Part shown: one piece after another, positions 6,706 to 14,189 of the stretch | Layout of the letters: each line of letters opens with the position of its first letter | Numbering within the stretch: the first letter of the stretch is position 1 | NCBI GenBank assembly: GCA_030592985.1 | Contig: JAUVIB010000040.1 | Span: 1-14,189 of the forward strand | DNA: 14,189 bases | Direction of reading: 5' to 3' | DNA from: Calditrichaceae bacterium | Lineage (GTDB): Bacteria; Calditrichota; Calditrichia; Calditrichales; Calditrichaceae | Notes under the pieces: generated by a model | The model's input: only the letters and a program-made list of their open reading frames with translations | What the model was told of the DNA's origin: nothing | The model's database searches: none | Made by a program: the position numbers and the translations under genes

Positions 6706-6733
6706 TTGACATTAAGTAGAGTAGAATCATAAA
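6706..6733 (+). promoter_or_regulatory. Candidate promoter for the hybrid histidine kinase gene
   Basis: A perfect TTGACA (6706-6711) is followed after 16 nt by CATAAA (6728-6733), a 4 of 6 match to the -10 consensus. This would leave a leader of about 105 nt before the kinase ATG. The -35 match is striking in this AT-rich gap, but the -10 is modest. Confidence 0.35.
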
Positions 6734-6845
6734 AAGATTTAATATTTTAATTAAATATGCCGATAATGATAATGATATCTTTTGAGTAGATAGGCGCTGT
6801 ACTAAGCAGGACATTATTCATGGCTAATATATTATAGGAATTAGA

Positions 6846-9800
6846 ATGAGTCGAATTAAAGCAATACTTGTTTTTATTGTCATATTATCATTAACAAAGG
6901 TGAATGGTAAAGATTTAAATTTTTATGTATATGATATAGAAAATGGATTGGTTCAGTCGCAAGTTTATACAGTTCTGCAGGATTTAGCTGGTTATTTATG
7001 GATTGGAACCGGTGATGGATTATCAAAGTTTGATGGAAAAAATTTTACAATATATCGTCGCCAAAATGGTTTAGGTGGAAATATTGTAAGTAGTGGGTTG
7101 AGAGATACGAAAGGGAATCTATGGTTTGGTCATTATTCGGGGACATTAACAAAATATGATTGGAATAGTAAAAAATTTGAGATTATAAGTTTCCCTAACA
7201 GCGAGACATTTAATATTCGAAAAATTATTCAAGATTCAGACGATGATATTTTGGTTGGGACCAATACATCCGGAGTATATTTAAATAAGAATAATAAATG
7301 GGTTCATCTTAATACAGAAAATGGATTGATAAGTAATGATATACGTGATATGGATTTGATGCATGACGGATATGTTTTACTCACAACGGATAAAGGGTTG
7401 ATCAAATACAGGTATAATATAGTAAAAAATACTTTTATTGTTAAAGAATTAAACGGTATAGAACAATTGGTGGATGTGTCGATCAATGATGTTGTAATTG
7501 AAAAAAGTACTAACAATGTTTGGATTGCAACAGAAACAAAAGGATTAATAAAACTTGTTCCTGGTAAGAATGAAAGTGAATATAAGGTAATCCAATTTGG
7601 AGCAAAAGATGGAATCCCCGGATTAAGTATAAATAGAGTGTATATTGACAATGATTCAAAGATATGGATTGCAGTCAACAATGAGGGTCTTCTTATAGCT
7701 GATATCAAGAATAATTCCGGAAAGCTAAAATTTGATGAATGGTTTAATGAAGACAAAAATGTGAGCAATAGTCCAATTTTATCATTGTTTAAGGATCGTG
7801 AAGACAATATGTGGATTGGCACCGATGGGACCGGACTCATTCAATACAGAAATTTAAACTTGCAAATTCAGTCTTTTGATATTGGAAGAGCAAATAAATC
7901 TGTTTGGTCTGTTTTTGAAGATAGAACTGGGAATGTTTGGTTCGGACTGGAAGGAGAAATGGCGGTTGCTAAAATGTCTGATTTGGAATTTAAAAAAGTA
8001 AAATATTTGGTCTGTCAGGGTGCCGGGCAGAAAGGTCTAAAGCAAATTACAAGAATTGCACAGGACAAAAATGGAGATATTTATTTCATCTCCTGGAAAA
8101 ATGGAATATATAAATTAAATATTCCATCGAAAACTATTTCGAAATTTATTCCTTATGCTGGTTTTCCACAAGATAAAATTAATAGCTTTTTTATTGAAAA
8201 AAACACTTTTTGGTTTGCCACAGAAGATCGTGGTATAATTAAATATAATCAAAAGACCGGCGCTGTAAAAAAGTATGATTTTTCAGACAGAGACCCGCAA
8301 CTTAATAGAATTTATGAGATTTTTAAAGATAGTGTCGGTAATATTTGGTTCGGTACATATACTGCTGGTGTAATTAAATATGATGGAAAAATTTTCACTG
8401 TACTTAATAAAAACACAGGTTTCCCTTTAGAATCTGTAATCACATTTGCGGAGGATTCAAAGAATAATATTTGGTTTGTTAGTTATGATGGAGAGTTAAT
8501 TCAATTTGACGGGAAGCAATATAAGGATTTCTCATTTGCAAAAGGAATTGACGGTCATCCTGTATATTCGGTATTAAATGATGACTCGACCATTTGGGTG
8601 GGAACAACCAATGGGGTTGCGAGATATGAGCCGTCAGACTCATCTTTTGTGGAATATAATACTAAGTATGGGTTTCAAATTTATGAAACAAATCAAGGTG
8701 CAACCTTAAAGGACGCGGAAGGGAATCTATGGTTTGGGAATATAAAAGGAGTAGTTAGAATTGCGCCTAACACTAACACGATTGCTAAAAAAAATTATTA
8801 TATACCTCTATATATAAATAAAATTCAGGTATTTTTCAGAGATATGCCACTACCTGAGAAGCATAAATATGATTATGGTAAAAATTATCTAACATTTCAC
8901 TACCAGGCTATATGTTTGGCTAATCCGTTACGGGTCAGGTATTCTTATAAACTTGAGGGATATGATGAAAATTGGTCACCACCGTTTAGTGATAATAAAG
9001 CCACTTATTCTAATCTCCCACCGGGAAAATATATATTTAAAGTAATAGCCTGCGATAATTTCGGTAAATGGACAGAAAATCCTACTTTTTATCAATTTGA
9101 AATATTAGCCCCATTTTGGCGCACCTGGACATTTTACATATTTTCTTTAATGTTATTTATCTTTCTTGTCTTTTTTCTTCATAAAAGACGTGTTATAAAA
9201 CTTGAAAGATATAATCAGGAATTGGAAAAGGAAGTTCAAAAAAGAGTATCTGAGGTTTCCAATGAAAAAGAAAAGGTAGAATATGCTCTAAAAGCGCTTC
9301 GTGAGAGTGAAAAAAAATTCAGAGTATTTACAGAAACAACGAGTTCAAGTATATTTATCATAAAAAACAGGAGAATCTATTATATAAATCCGGCAGGGGA
9401 AAAGTTATTAGGGTACAGTAAGAATGAGTTAATAAATCTAAAAGTTTTGAATCTTATTCATCCGGATTTTCTATCTGAAGTTAGAAAATATCAGAAAAAA
9501 GATATTGAATTGCAGAATGTTGATAAATTTGAGATAAAAATTATCGATAAAAATAGAAATGAAAAATGGGTTGATATAATTGTCAAACCCATCATTTTTG
9601 AAGACGAAAAAGTTCTTCTTGGAACAGCCGTCGAAATTACTGAACGAAAGGAAGCAGAGGATAATCTTCTGGAGGAGAAAGAAAGGTTAGATGTTACATT
9701 AAGTTCCATTACGGATGCTGTTGTAACAACCGATATTTCCGGAAATATTATTTTGATGAATAAAGGTGCTGAAAAAATCAGCGGTTTCTTATACAAAGAT

Positions 9801-11177
9801 ACCGTAGGAAAAAATATTAATAAAATCTTTAAGTTAGTGGATGAAAAAACAAATAAAACAGTACAGAATTTATTTAGTCAGGCTCTTGAGAAAAGTCATA
9901 GAAACTTAATTGAAAAAAAATCAGTTATAGTCAATCAAAACAATGATAAAATATACATAGAGTATACCAGTTCAGTTATTCGTGATAGTAGAAGTGAAAT
10001 ATCCGGTATGGTATTTGTTTTTCGTGATATTACCGAAAGTAGAAGAATATTTGATGAGTTGTTAAAAACAAAAAAACTGGAATCTCTTGGTGTTCTCGCC
10101 GGCGGAATTGCTCATGATTTTAACAATATTCTAACATCTGTTATAGGGAACTTATCATTGGCTAAAATTGAATTAACTCCTGATCAAGAGGCTTTTAAAT
10201 GGATTGACCTTTCAGAGAAATCCTCTTTACGTGCCAGAGATTTAACGCAACAACTGCTTACTTTTTCAAAAGGCGGAGCTCCTATTAAAAAGAATGCTCC
10301 CATTGATAAACTGATAGAAGATACTACCGCGTTTATTCTGAGCGGTTCCAATGTTGATTGTAAATTGCATTTTGATTCGAATTTACCTCATGTGAATATG
10401 GATCAGGGACAAATAAGTCAAGTGATACAGAATTTGATTATTAATGCACAAAATGCCATGCAAGACGGAGGTACGGTAGATATTGAAGTAATCGCGGAAT
10501 TCTTGAATAAAAATTCAAATTTATCGCTAAAAGAAGGTTCTTATATAAAGATTAATATAAAAGATAGTGGCAGCGGTATTCCTGAAGAACATATTGATAA
10601 AGTTTTTGATCCATTTTACACAACCAATGAAAATGGAAGCGGGTTGGGGTTATCCACAGCATATTCAATTATTAAAAATCATAACGGTTCCATCTCAGCA
10701 GCGTCTACAGTGGGAAAGGGAGCCATTTTTACAATTTATCTGCCGGCAGCCATGAATATAGAATATAACGAAGAACCTGAAGATACCGGTATTGTTCATG
10801 GTAACGGAAAAATCCTTGTCATGGATGATGAGGACTTGGTTTTAGATACGACAGAAGCGCTTTTGGACTTTATTGGATTTAGTGTTGTTAAAGTTGCGAA
10901 CGGTGAAGAAGCTATCCGTGTTTTCAAAGAAGAATATAATAATGGATCGTTTTCGGCTGTTATTATGGATTTAACTATCCCGGGAGGAATGGGAGGGAAA
11001 GAGGCCGTTATAGAAATTTTAAAAATTGATCCCAATGCCATTGTGATAGTATCGAGCGGATACTCCAATGACCCAGTTATGGCAGAATTTGATCAATATG
11101 GATTTAAAGGAATGATTAAAAAACCTTATAATCTTGAAGAAATCGGTTTATTACTAAAATCGCTGGGGTTGGCTTAG
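6846..11177 (+). CDS. Hybrid sensor histidine kinase: propeller, Y_Y_Y, TM, two PAS, HisKA, HATPase, REC
   Basis: 1443 residues. Order seen: signal peptide (1-21); a periplasmic beta-propeller (about 22-645) of roughly a dozen 'two-component regulator propeller' units ending in motifs like LWIGTGDGLSKFDG (51-64), NMWIGTDGTGLIQY (321-334) and IWFGTYTAGVIKYDG (500-514); a Y_Y_Y domain (about 690-752; RYSYKLEGYDENW); one membrane helix (about 761-779); a short coiled coil (782-820); PAS1 (about 823-935) and PAS2 (about 946-1065); a dimerisation helix with phospho-accepting His1090 in GGIAHDFNN; an ATPase domain with N-box NLIINAQNAM (1196-1205), DSGSGIP (1240-1246) and GSGLGLS (1264-1270); and a receiver with Asp1327/Asp1328, phospho-acceptor Asp1375, Ser1403 and Lys1426. 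All catalytic residues are present. Unlike SusR-type kinases there is no DNA-binding domain, so output must pass to another protein. AGGA at 6836-6839 lies 6 nt before the start. No cognate regulator is adjacent. Confidence 0.93.
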   Translation: MSRIKAILVFIVILSLTKVNGKDLNFYVYDIENGLVQSQVYTVLQDLAGYLWIGTGDGLSKFDGKNFTIYRRQNGLGGNIVSSGLRDTKGNLWFGHYSGTLTKYDWNSKKFEIISFPNSETFNIRKIIQDSDDDILVGTNTSGVYLNKNNKWVHLNTENGLISNDIRDMDLMHDGYVLLTTDKGLIKYRYNIVKNTFIVKELNGIEQLVDVSINDVVIEKSTNNVWIATETKGLIKLVPGKNESEYKVIQFGAKDGIPGLSINRVYIDNDSKIWIAVNNEGLLIADIKNNSGKLKFDEWFNEDKNVSNSPILSLFKDREDNMWIGTDGTGLIQYRNLNLQIQSFDIGRANKSVWSVFEDRTGNVWFGLEGEMAVAKMSDLEFKKVKYLVCQGAGQKGLKQITRIAQDKNGDIYFISWKNGIYKLNIPSKTISKFIPYAGFPQDKINSFFIEKNTFWFATEDRGIIKYNQKTGAVKKYDFSDRDPQLNRIYEIFKDSVGNIWFGTYTAGVIKYDGKIFTVLNKNTGFPLESVITFAEDSKNNIWFVSYDGELIQFDGKQYKDFSFAKGIDGHPVYSVLNDDSTIWVGTTNGVARYEPSDSSFVEYNTKYGFQIYETNQGATLKDAEGNLWFGNIKGVVRIAPNTNTIAKKNYYIPLYINKIQVFFRDMPLPEKHKYDYGKNYLTFHYQAICLANPLRVRYSYKLEGYDENWSPPFSDNKATYSNLPPGKYIFKVIACDNFGKWTENPTFYQFEILAPFWRTWTFYIFSLMLFIFLVFFLHKRRVIKLERYNQELEKEVQKRVSEVSNEKEKVEYALKALRESEKKFRVFTETTSSSIFIIKNRRIYYINPAGEKLLGYSKNELINLKVLNLIHPDFLSEVRKYQKKDIELQNVDKFEIKIIDKNRNEKWVDIIVKPIIFEDEKVLLGTAVEITERKEAEDNLLEEKERLDVTLSSITDAVVTTDISGNIILMNKGAEKISGFLYKDTVGKNINKIFKLVDEKTNKTVQNLFSQALEKSHRNLIEKKSVIVNQNNDKIYIEYTSSVIRDSRSEISGMVFVFRDITESRRIFDELLKTKKLESLGVLAGGIAHDFNNILTSVIGNLSLAKIELTPDQEAFKWIDLSEKSSLRARDLTQQLLTFSKGGAPIKKNAPIDKLIEDTTAFILSGSNVDCKLHFDSNLPHVNMDQGQISQVIQNLIINAQNAMQDGGTVDIEVIAEFLNKNSNLSLKEGSYIKINIKDSGSGIPEEHIDKVFDPFYTTNENGSGLGLSTAYSIIKNHNGSISAASTVGKGAIFTIYLPAAMNIEYNEEPEDTGIVHGNGKILVMDDEDLVLDTTEALLDFIGFSVVKVANGEEAIRVFKEEYNNGSFSAVIMDLTIPGGMGGKEAVIEILKIDPNAIVIVSSGYSNDPVMAEFDQYGFKGMIKKPYNLEEIGLLLKSLGLA

Positions 11178-11441
11178 CTTGAAGCAACGGAAGTTCAGAC
11201 TTTAGCTGCTTTCTATCTTAAAACGATAATTTCCTACTATGTTTCAAAATTACAAATCTGTGACCCTTCGGTCAAATTCGATATACAAATACTATATTTT
11301 TTTTGCAATTTCACCGTTTAGATTCTCCGATTTTGTTTATCTGAAGATGATAGTGGAATAATTATATATGGTTATACGGTTCGAAAAACGGCGATACTCA
11401 ATAAATCGTAATCTCTCAGTGGTTTGGGAGGTAATGTTGTT

Positions 11442-11496
11442 TTTGGAGTGCATCGACTGTGTTGATGCTGAATTGACACAGTCAATTCGTTCCAAA
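11442..11496 (+). promoter_or_regulatory. Competing inverted repeats upstream of gatC, possible regulatory RNA structure
   Basis: GACTGTGT (11455-11462) pairs with ACACAGTC (11476-11483), extendable by three pairs using G-U wobbles, and outer TTTGGA/TCCAAA (11442-11447 and 11491-11496) can close it across symmetric 7-nt internal loops. The downstream part can instead form AATTGAC-ACA-GTCAATT (11471-11487). The two folds exclude each other. No T-run follows, so a classical terminator is unlikely. Alternatives are a DNA operator or an old insertion scar. Confidence 0.3.
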
Positions 11497-11550
11497 TTCC
11501 CAATCTACTGACTCATTACAATAAATCGTTTTATTAATTTGAAATTAAAC

Positions 11551-11586
11551 TTAAGAATTCTTAATTTGAAGTTTTTATTTTATACT
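11551..11586 (+). promoter_or_regulatory. Candidate gatC-pyrG promoter with a 14-bp palindrome
   Basis: TATACT (11581-11586) is a 5 of 6 match to the -10 consensus. The perfect palindrome TTAAGAATTCTTAA (11551-11564) covers the -35 position, where only a poor hexamer (TTCTTA, 11558-11563) is seen. Such a layout is typical of a regulated promoter, with the palindrome as operator. Transcription would begin near 11593, after the upstream ATG at 11588 and before the TTG at 11630. Confidence 0.35.
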
Positions 11587-11629
11587 CTTGAAAAACATTC
11601 ATTATCGATTGAATTTATGGAGGTGTAAA

Positions 11630-11920
11630 TTGTCAGTTACGATTAATGAAGTTGAGAAAATTGCGAAATTAGCCCGAATTGTAATAGATGATAAAGAAAA
11701 AGAGGAATTAACCGGGCAGATGAATGATATTCTGGCTTATATAGAAAAATTAAATGAATTGGATACGGAAAATATTGAACCCATGTCTCATCCATTGGAT
11801 TTAAAAAATGTGTATAGAAATGATGAATTGAAAAATTCTCTTCCGCAAAACAAAGCTTTGGAGAACGCTCCGAGTAAAACCGATAAATTTTTTAAAGTTC
11901 CGAAAGTGATATCAAGATAA
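11630..11920 (+). CDS. gatC: Aspartyl/glutamyl-tRNA amidotransferase subunit C, TTG start
   Basis: GatC clamps GatA and GatB together in the enzyme that converts mischarged Glu-tRNA(Gln) and Asp-tRNA(Asn) to the correct amide. The 96-residue product shows the family pattern: N-terminal helix VEKIAKLARI, then NDILAYIEKLNELDTENIEP, then MSHPLD, Asn and RNDE, and the C-terminal ALENAP, FFKVPKVI. TTG at 11630 is chosen because GGAGGTG (11619-11625) lies at ideal distance and the product then begins SVTINEVEKIAKLA like other GatC proteins. The longer in-frame ATG at 11588 would add 14 unfamiliar residues and has no ribosome binding site. gatA and gatB are not in the window. pyrG follows after 2 nt. 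Confidence 0.92.
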   Translation: MSVTINEVEKIAKLARIVIDDKEKEELTGQMNDILAYIEKLNELDTENIEPMSHPLDLKNVYRNDELKNSLPQNKALENAPSKTDKFFKVPKVISR

Positions 11921-11922
11921 TT

Positions 11923-13542
11923 ATGAAAAATACAAAATACATATTTATGACAGGCGGCGTTGTTTCCTCTTTAGGTAAAGGGATTGCCTGCTCATCGTTA
12001 GGGGCATTATTACAGGCTCGTGGATACACTGTTACCATATTAAAACTGGATCCTTATATAAATGTCGATCCGGGTACGATGAGTCCTTATCAGCATGGCG
12101 AAGTCTATGTCACCGATGACGGAGCTGAAACCGATCTTGATTTAGGGCACTATGAACGATTTATTGATGTGGATATGTCCCGCAATAATAACGCAACAGC
12201 CGGGCAGGTGTACTACGAAGTAATACAGAAAGAACGCCGTGGTGATTATCTTGGAGCAACTGTTCAAGTGATTCCGCATATTACCGATGCTATTATTGAT
12301 AAATTTAAAAATGTCAGCGAAAAGACAAAGTCAGACATTGTAATTGTTGAAATCGGCGGGACGGTGGGTGATATTGAAAGTTTACCCTTTCTGGAGGCGT
12401 TGCGTCAATTTCGTTTGCAAAATGATCCACAGGATACAATTGTAATTCATCTGACGCTGATACCCTATGTGGCCGGGGCTGGTGAACTAAAGACAAAACC
12501 AACACAACATTCGGTAATGCGTTTACGTGAGATAGGTTTACAGCCGGATATATTATTATGCCGTACAGATAGAGATCTTCCACCGGGTGTTAAAAGTAAA
12601 ATCGCTCTTTTTTGTAATGTATCACCGGAAGCGGTAATAGACGCCCTTGATGTAAAAAACATTTATGAAGTACCGGTTCAATATGTGGAAGCAAAATTTG
12701 ATGAACTTGTATTGAAAAAATTAAATATGAAAAAAGGAGAATTGCAGTTCGACAGTTGGAAGAAAAGGGTTGAAAGATATGATAAAGTAAAACAAAAAGT
12801 TACTATCGCTATCTGTGGCAAATATGTTGCCCTTCATGACGCCTATAAAAGTATAACGGAAGCTTTCATTCATGCCGGAATGGAGAATGATGTGCGTGTT
12901 AATCTGAAATGGGTTCATACAGAAAAATTAAATAGGGAAAATGTTAAAAAACACTTGACTAATGTGAGCGGAATATTAGTGCCGGGCGGATTTGGTGAGA
13001 GAGGAATTGAGGGAAAGTTAGAAGCGATTCGTTATGCCCGTGAAAATAAAATCCCATTTTTTGGAATCTGTCTCGGATTGCAAACCGCTGTTATAGAATT
13101 TGCCCGTACTGTACTTAATATGAAAGATGCAAATAGCACTGAATTTAATAAAAATACATCTCATCCGGTTATTGATTTGATGGAGACACAAAAATCCGTT
13201 AAAAACATGGGTGGTACTATGCGTTTGGGAAGTTATCCCTGTGTCTTATTAAAAGGTTCAAAAGCTCAACAGGCCTATCAAACTGATGCATTGATTCACG
13301 AACGTCATCGCCACAGATATGAATTTAATAATAAATATAAAGAAATTCTTGAGCAAAACGGAATGATATTCAGTGGTCAATCTCCGGACGGAAATCTTAT
13401 TGAAATAATTGAGCTAAAAGATCATCCATGGTTTGTAGGCTGTCAATTCCATCCTGAATTAAAATCCCGCTTAAAGAAAGCCCATCCCTTTTTTAGGGAA
13501 TTTGTTGCGGCGTCATTGCGCTATTTTTTTAGTTCTGAGTAA
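11923..13542 (+). CDS. pyrG: CTP synthase (glutamine-hydrolysing)
   Basis: Makes CTP from UTP, ATP and glutamine. 539 residues, the standard bacterial length, complete at both ends. The N-terminal synthetase domain (about 1-267) begins KYIFMTGGVVSSLGKGI (5-21), with the P-loop-like SSLGKG, and has KLDPYINVDPGTMSP (41-55), QHGEVYVTDDGAETDLDLGH (57-76) and EIGGTVGDIES (143-153). The C-terminal class I glutamine amidotransferase domain (about 293-535) has PGGFGERG (354-361), nucleophile Cys383 in GICLGLQ, and His510/Glu512 in QFHPE. It starts 2 nt after gatC with no strong ribosome binding site, so it is probably translated by coupling. Allosteric control by GTP and feedback by CTP are known for the family. 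Confidence 0.98.
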   Translation: MKNTKYIFMTGGVVSSLGKGIACSSLGALLQARGYTVTILKLDPYINVDPGTMSPYQHGEVYVTDDGAETDLDLGHYERFIDVDMSRNNNATAGQVYYEVIQKERRGDYLGATVQVIPHITDAIIDKFKNVSEKTKSDIVIVEIGGTVGDIESLPFLEALRQFRLQNDPQDTIVIHLTLIPYVAGAGELKTKPTQHSVMRLREIGLQPDILLCRTDRDLPPGVKSKIALFCNVSPEAVIDALDVKNIYEVPVQYVEAKFDELVLKKLNMKKGELQFDSWKKRVERYDKVKQKVTIAICGKYVALHDAYKSITEAFIHAGMENDVRVNLKWVHTEKLNRENVKKHLTNVSGILVPGGFGERGIEGKLEAIRYARENKIPFFGICLGLQTAVIEFARTVLNMKDANSTEFNKNTSHPVIDLMETQKSVKNMGGTMRLGSYPCVLLKGSKAQQAYQTDALIHERHRHRYEFNNKYKEILEQNGMIFSGQSPDGNLIEIIELKDHPWFVGCQFHPELKSRLKKAHPFFREFVAASLRYFFSSE

Positions 13543-13580
13543 TATTATTCTTTGTTGTAGTGATTCAATGTAGTTTTTTT

Positions 13581-14189
13581 ATGGTAAATGAATCTATGGA
13601 AAAAGGAAAGAAAGTAAAAGTACTGCTACATACTACCTCTGAGAAAAATCATTCGCAGATACTTAAAACCCTAATAGATAACAAATATGATGTACATGAA
13701 GTTTCCTATCTTGCGGAAATTCATGACCAAAACCTTCTTAATCAATTCCAAATTGTAATCTCTTGTGTAGATTCAACAGCAAAAACAAATGGAATTGAAT
13801 TCCTAAATTCAATTCTTCATATAGATCGTATCATACAAAGAATTATTTTTTTTGATGAATCAACAAATTCCCAAAAATTAGAACAGGCAGTGAATAAAGC
13901 GCATGTAGATTATTTACTGTTTTCTCCCTTCGATGAAAAAAAATTCTTATTAATTCTGAAGAAAGCTGCACGTCGGTTTGGGGAATTAACAAAACCCATA
14001 ATGAATTATGAACACTTGGTTCATTATACACATAATCTTAGAGAGAATATCGAGAAATATCGCCATGAAGCGACAACAGATTCATTAACAAAACTATTGA
14101 ATCGCAGGGCTTTTGATAGTTTTGTTACGCGAATATGGGAACGGTATAAGAATAAACATATTTCTTTCTCGCTTGCTATTTTGGATTTA
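13581..14189 (+). CDS. Degenerate receiver-like domain plus GGDEF (putative diguanylate cyclase), cut by window edge
   Basis: The frame is open for 203 codons to the right edge. The end shows the start of a GGDEF domain: ATTDSLTKLLNRRAF (164-178), then FSLAILDL at the edge, where a metal-binding Asp normally occurs. The catalytic GGDEF motif itself lies outside the window. Residues about 10-130 look like a CheY-type fold (KVKVLLHTT, QFQIVISCVDS, RIIFFDES, VDYLLFSPFDEKKFLLIL), but the phospho-acceptor Asp position is Ser/Cys and the conserved Lys before Pro is Ser (FSPFD). It is therefore probably a pseudo-receiver. A helical linker (about 140-165) joins the two. Starts at 13581 or in-frame 13596 are both possible; neither has a clear ribosome binding site. 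If active, it would make the second messenger c-di-GMP. Confidence 0.8.
   Translation, partial: MVNESMEKGKKVKVLLHTTSEKNHSQILKTLIDNKYDVHEVSYLAEIHDQNLLNQFQIVISCVDSTAKTNGIEFLNSILHIDRIIQRIIFFDESTNSQKLEQAVNKAHVDYLLFSPFDEKKFLLILKKAARRFGELTKPIMNYEHLVHYTHNLRENIEKYRHEATTDSLTKLLNRRAFDSFVTRIWERYKNKHISFSLAILDL

Larger units (their letters stand above)
11178..11587. other. Intergenic region between the hybrid kinase and gatC
   Basis: 410 nt without a credible gene on either strand. It contains a small hairpin TGACC-CTTC-GGTCA (11261-11274) with an 8-T run (11297-11304) about 22 nt beyond. That is too far apart for a classical terminator, though the hairpin could still mark the kinase transcript end. It also contains the larger dyad at 11442-11496 and a palindrome at the gatC promoter. 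The rest shows no structure I can interpret. Confidence 0.5.

Noticed and set aside
7304..7840. 178-codon minus-strand ORF inside the hybrid kinase gene
   Set aside because: Antisense shadow of the propeller repeats; no start signal or domain pattern.
6846..11177. Tandem DNA repeats in the propeller region
   Set aside because: The repeats are protein-level propeller units (WFG/WIG motifs) that have diverged in DNA; no recent duplication is visible.
11261..11304. Rho-independent terminator after the hybrid kinase
   Set aside because: The hairpin TGACC-CTTC-GGTCA is only 5 bp and the T-run is about 22 nt away, so it is mentioned only as part of the intergenic region.
1..14189. CRISPR arrays, tRNA or rRNA genes
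   Set aside because: No regularly spaced direct repeats, no cloverleaf-like sequence ending in a T-arm GTTC motif in proper context, and no rRNA signature sequence were seen on either strand by eye.

Overview
The window is AT-rich DNA from a Gram-negative bacterium. It encodes an outer-membrane beta-barrel protein, two lipoproteins and a periplasm-sensing hybrid kinase. A DUF6786-type lipoprotein and a 'two-component regulator propeller' kinase suggest the Bacteroidota/Ignavibacteria/Calditrichota-like part of the FCB group. That placement is an inference from gene content and I cannot make it firmer.

Layout. (1) 1-435, minus strand: the N-terminal part of an outer-membrane beta-barrel protein, followed by a divergent intergenic region with a possible gene remnant. 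(2) 826-5563, plus strand: a compact operon of a DUF6786-like lipoprotein, a lipid-anchored sugar-binding protein, an RbsA-type double ATPase and an RbsC-type permease. Together these form a ribose/galactose-class (CUT2) ABC importer with an attached lipoprotein of unknown activity. (3) 5603-5912: a 46-codon ORF and, overlapping it, a 74-residue SelW/Rdx-family selenoprotein. The selenoprotein is interrupted by an in-frame UGA in a Cys-Val-Val-Sec motif and has a bacterial SECIS-like hairpin at the expected distance. Ordinary ORF calling misses this gene. (4) 5945-6138: a MITE-like element with 24-bp imperfect terminal inverted repeats around a nested GTCATTGCGAG-type palindromic repeat. (5) 6227-6667: a Nudix hydrolase. 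(6) 6846-11177: a 1443-residue hybrid sensor kinase (signal peptide, propeller, Y_Y_Y, one TM, two PAS, HisKA, HATPase, REC). (7) 11178-11587: a non-coding gap with competing hairpins and a palindrome at a candidate promoter. (8) 11630-13542: gatC (TTG start) and pyrG, 2 nt apart. (9) 13581 to the right edge: the start of a protein with a degenerate receiver-like domain followed by GGDEF.

Working together: the ABC system would capture and import a sugar. The selenoprotein sits in the same orientation just after the importer and may be co-transcribed with it, giving a small thioredoxin-fold redox protein. The hybrid kinase looks like an environmental, possibly polysaccharide or metabolite, sensor, but nothing in the sequence ties it to the transporter. 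gatC and pyrG are housekeeping genes (tRNA transamidation and CTP synthesis).

The most notable item is the hidden selenoprotein with its SECIS candidate. It implies that the genome carries selA, selB, selC and selD outside this window.
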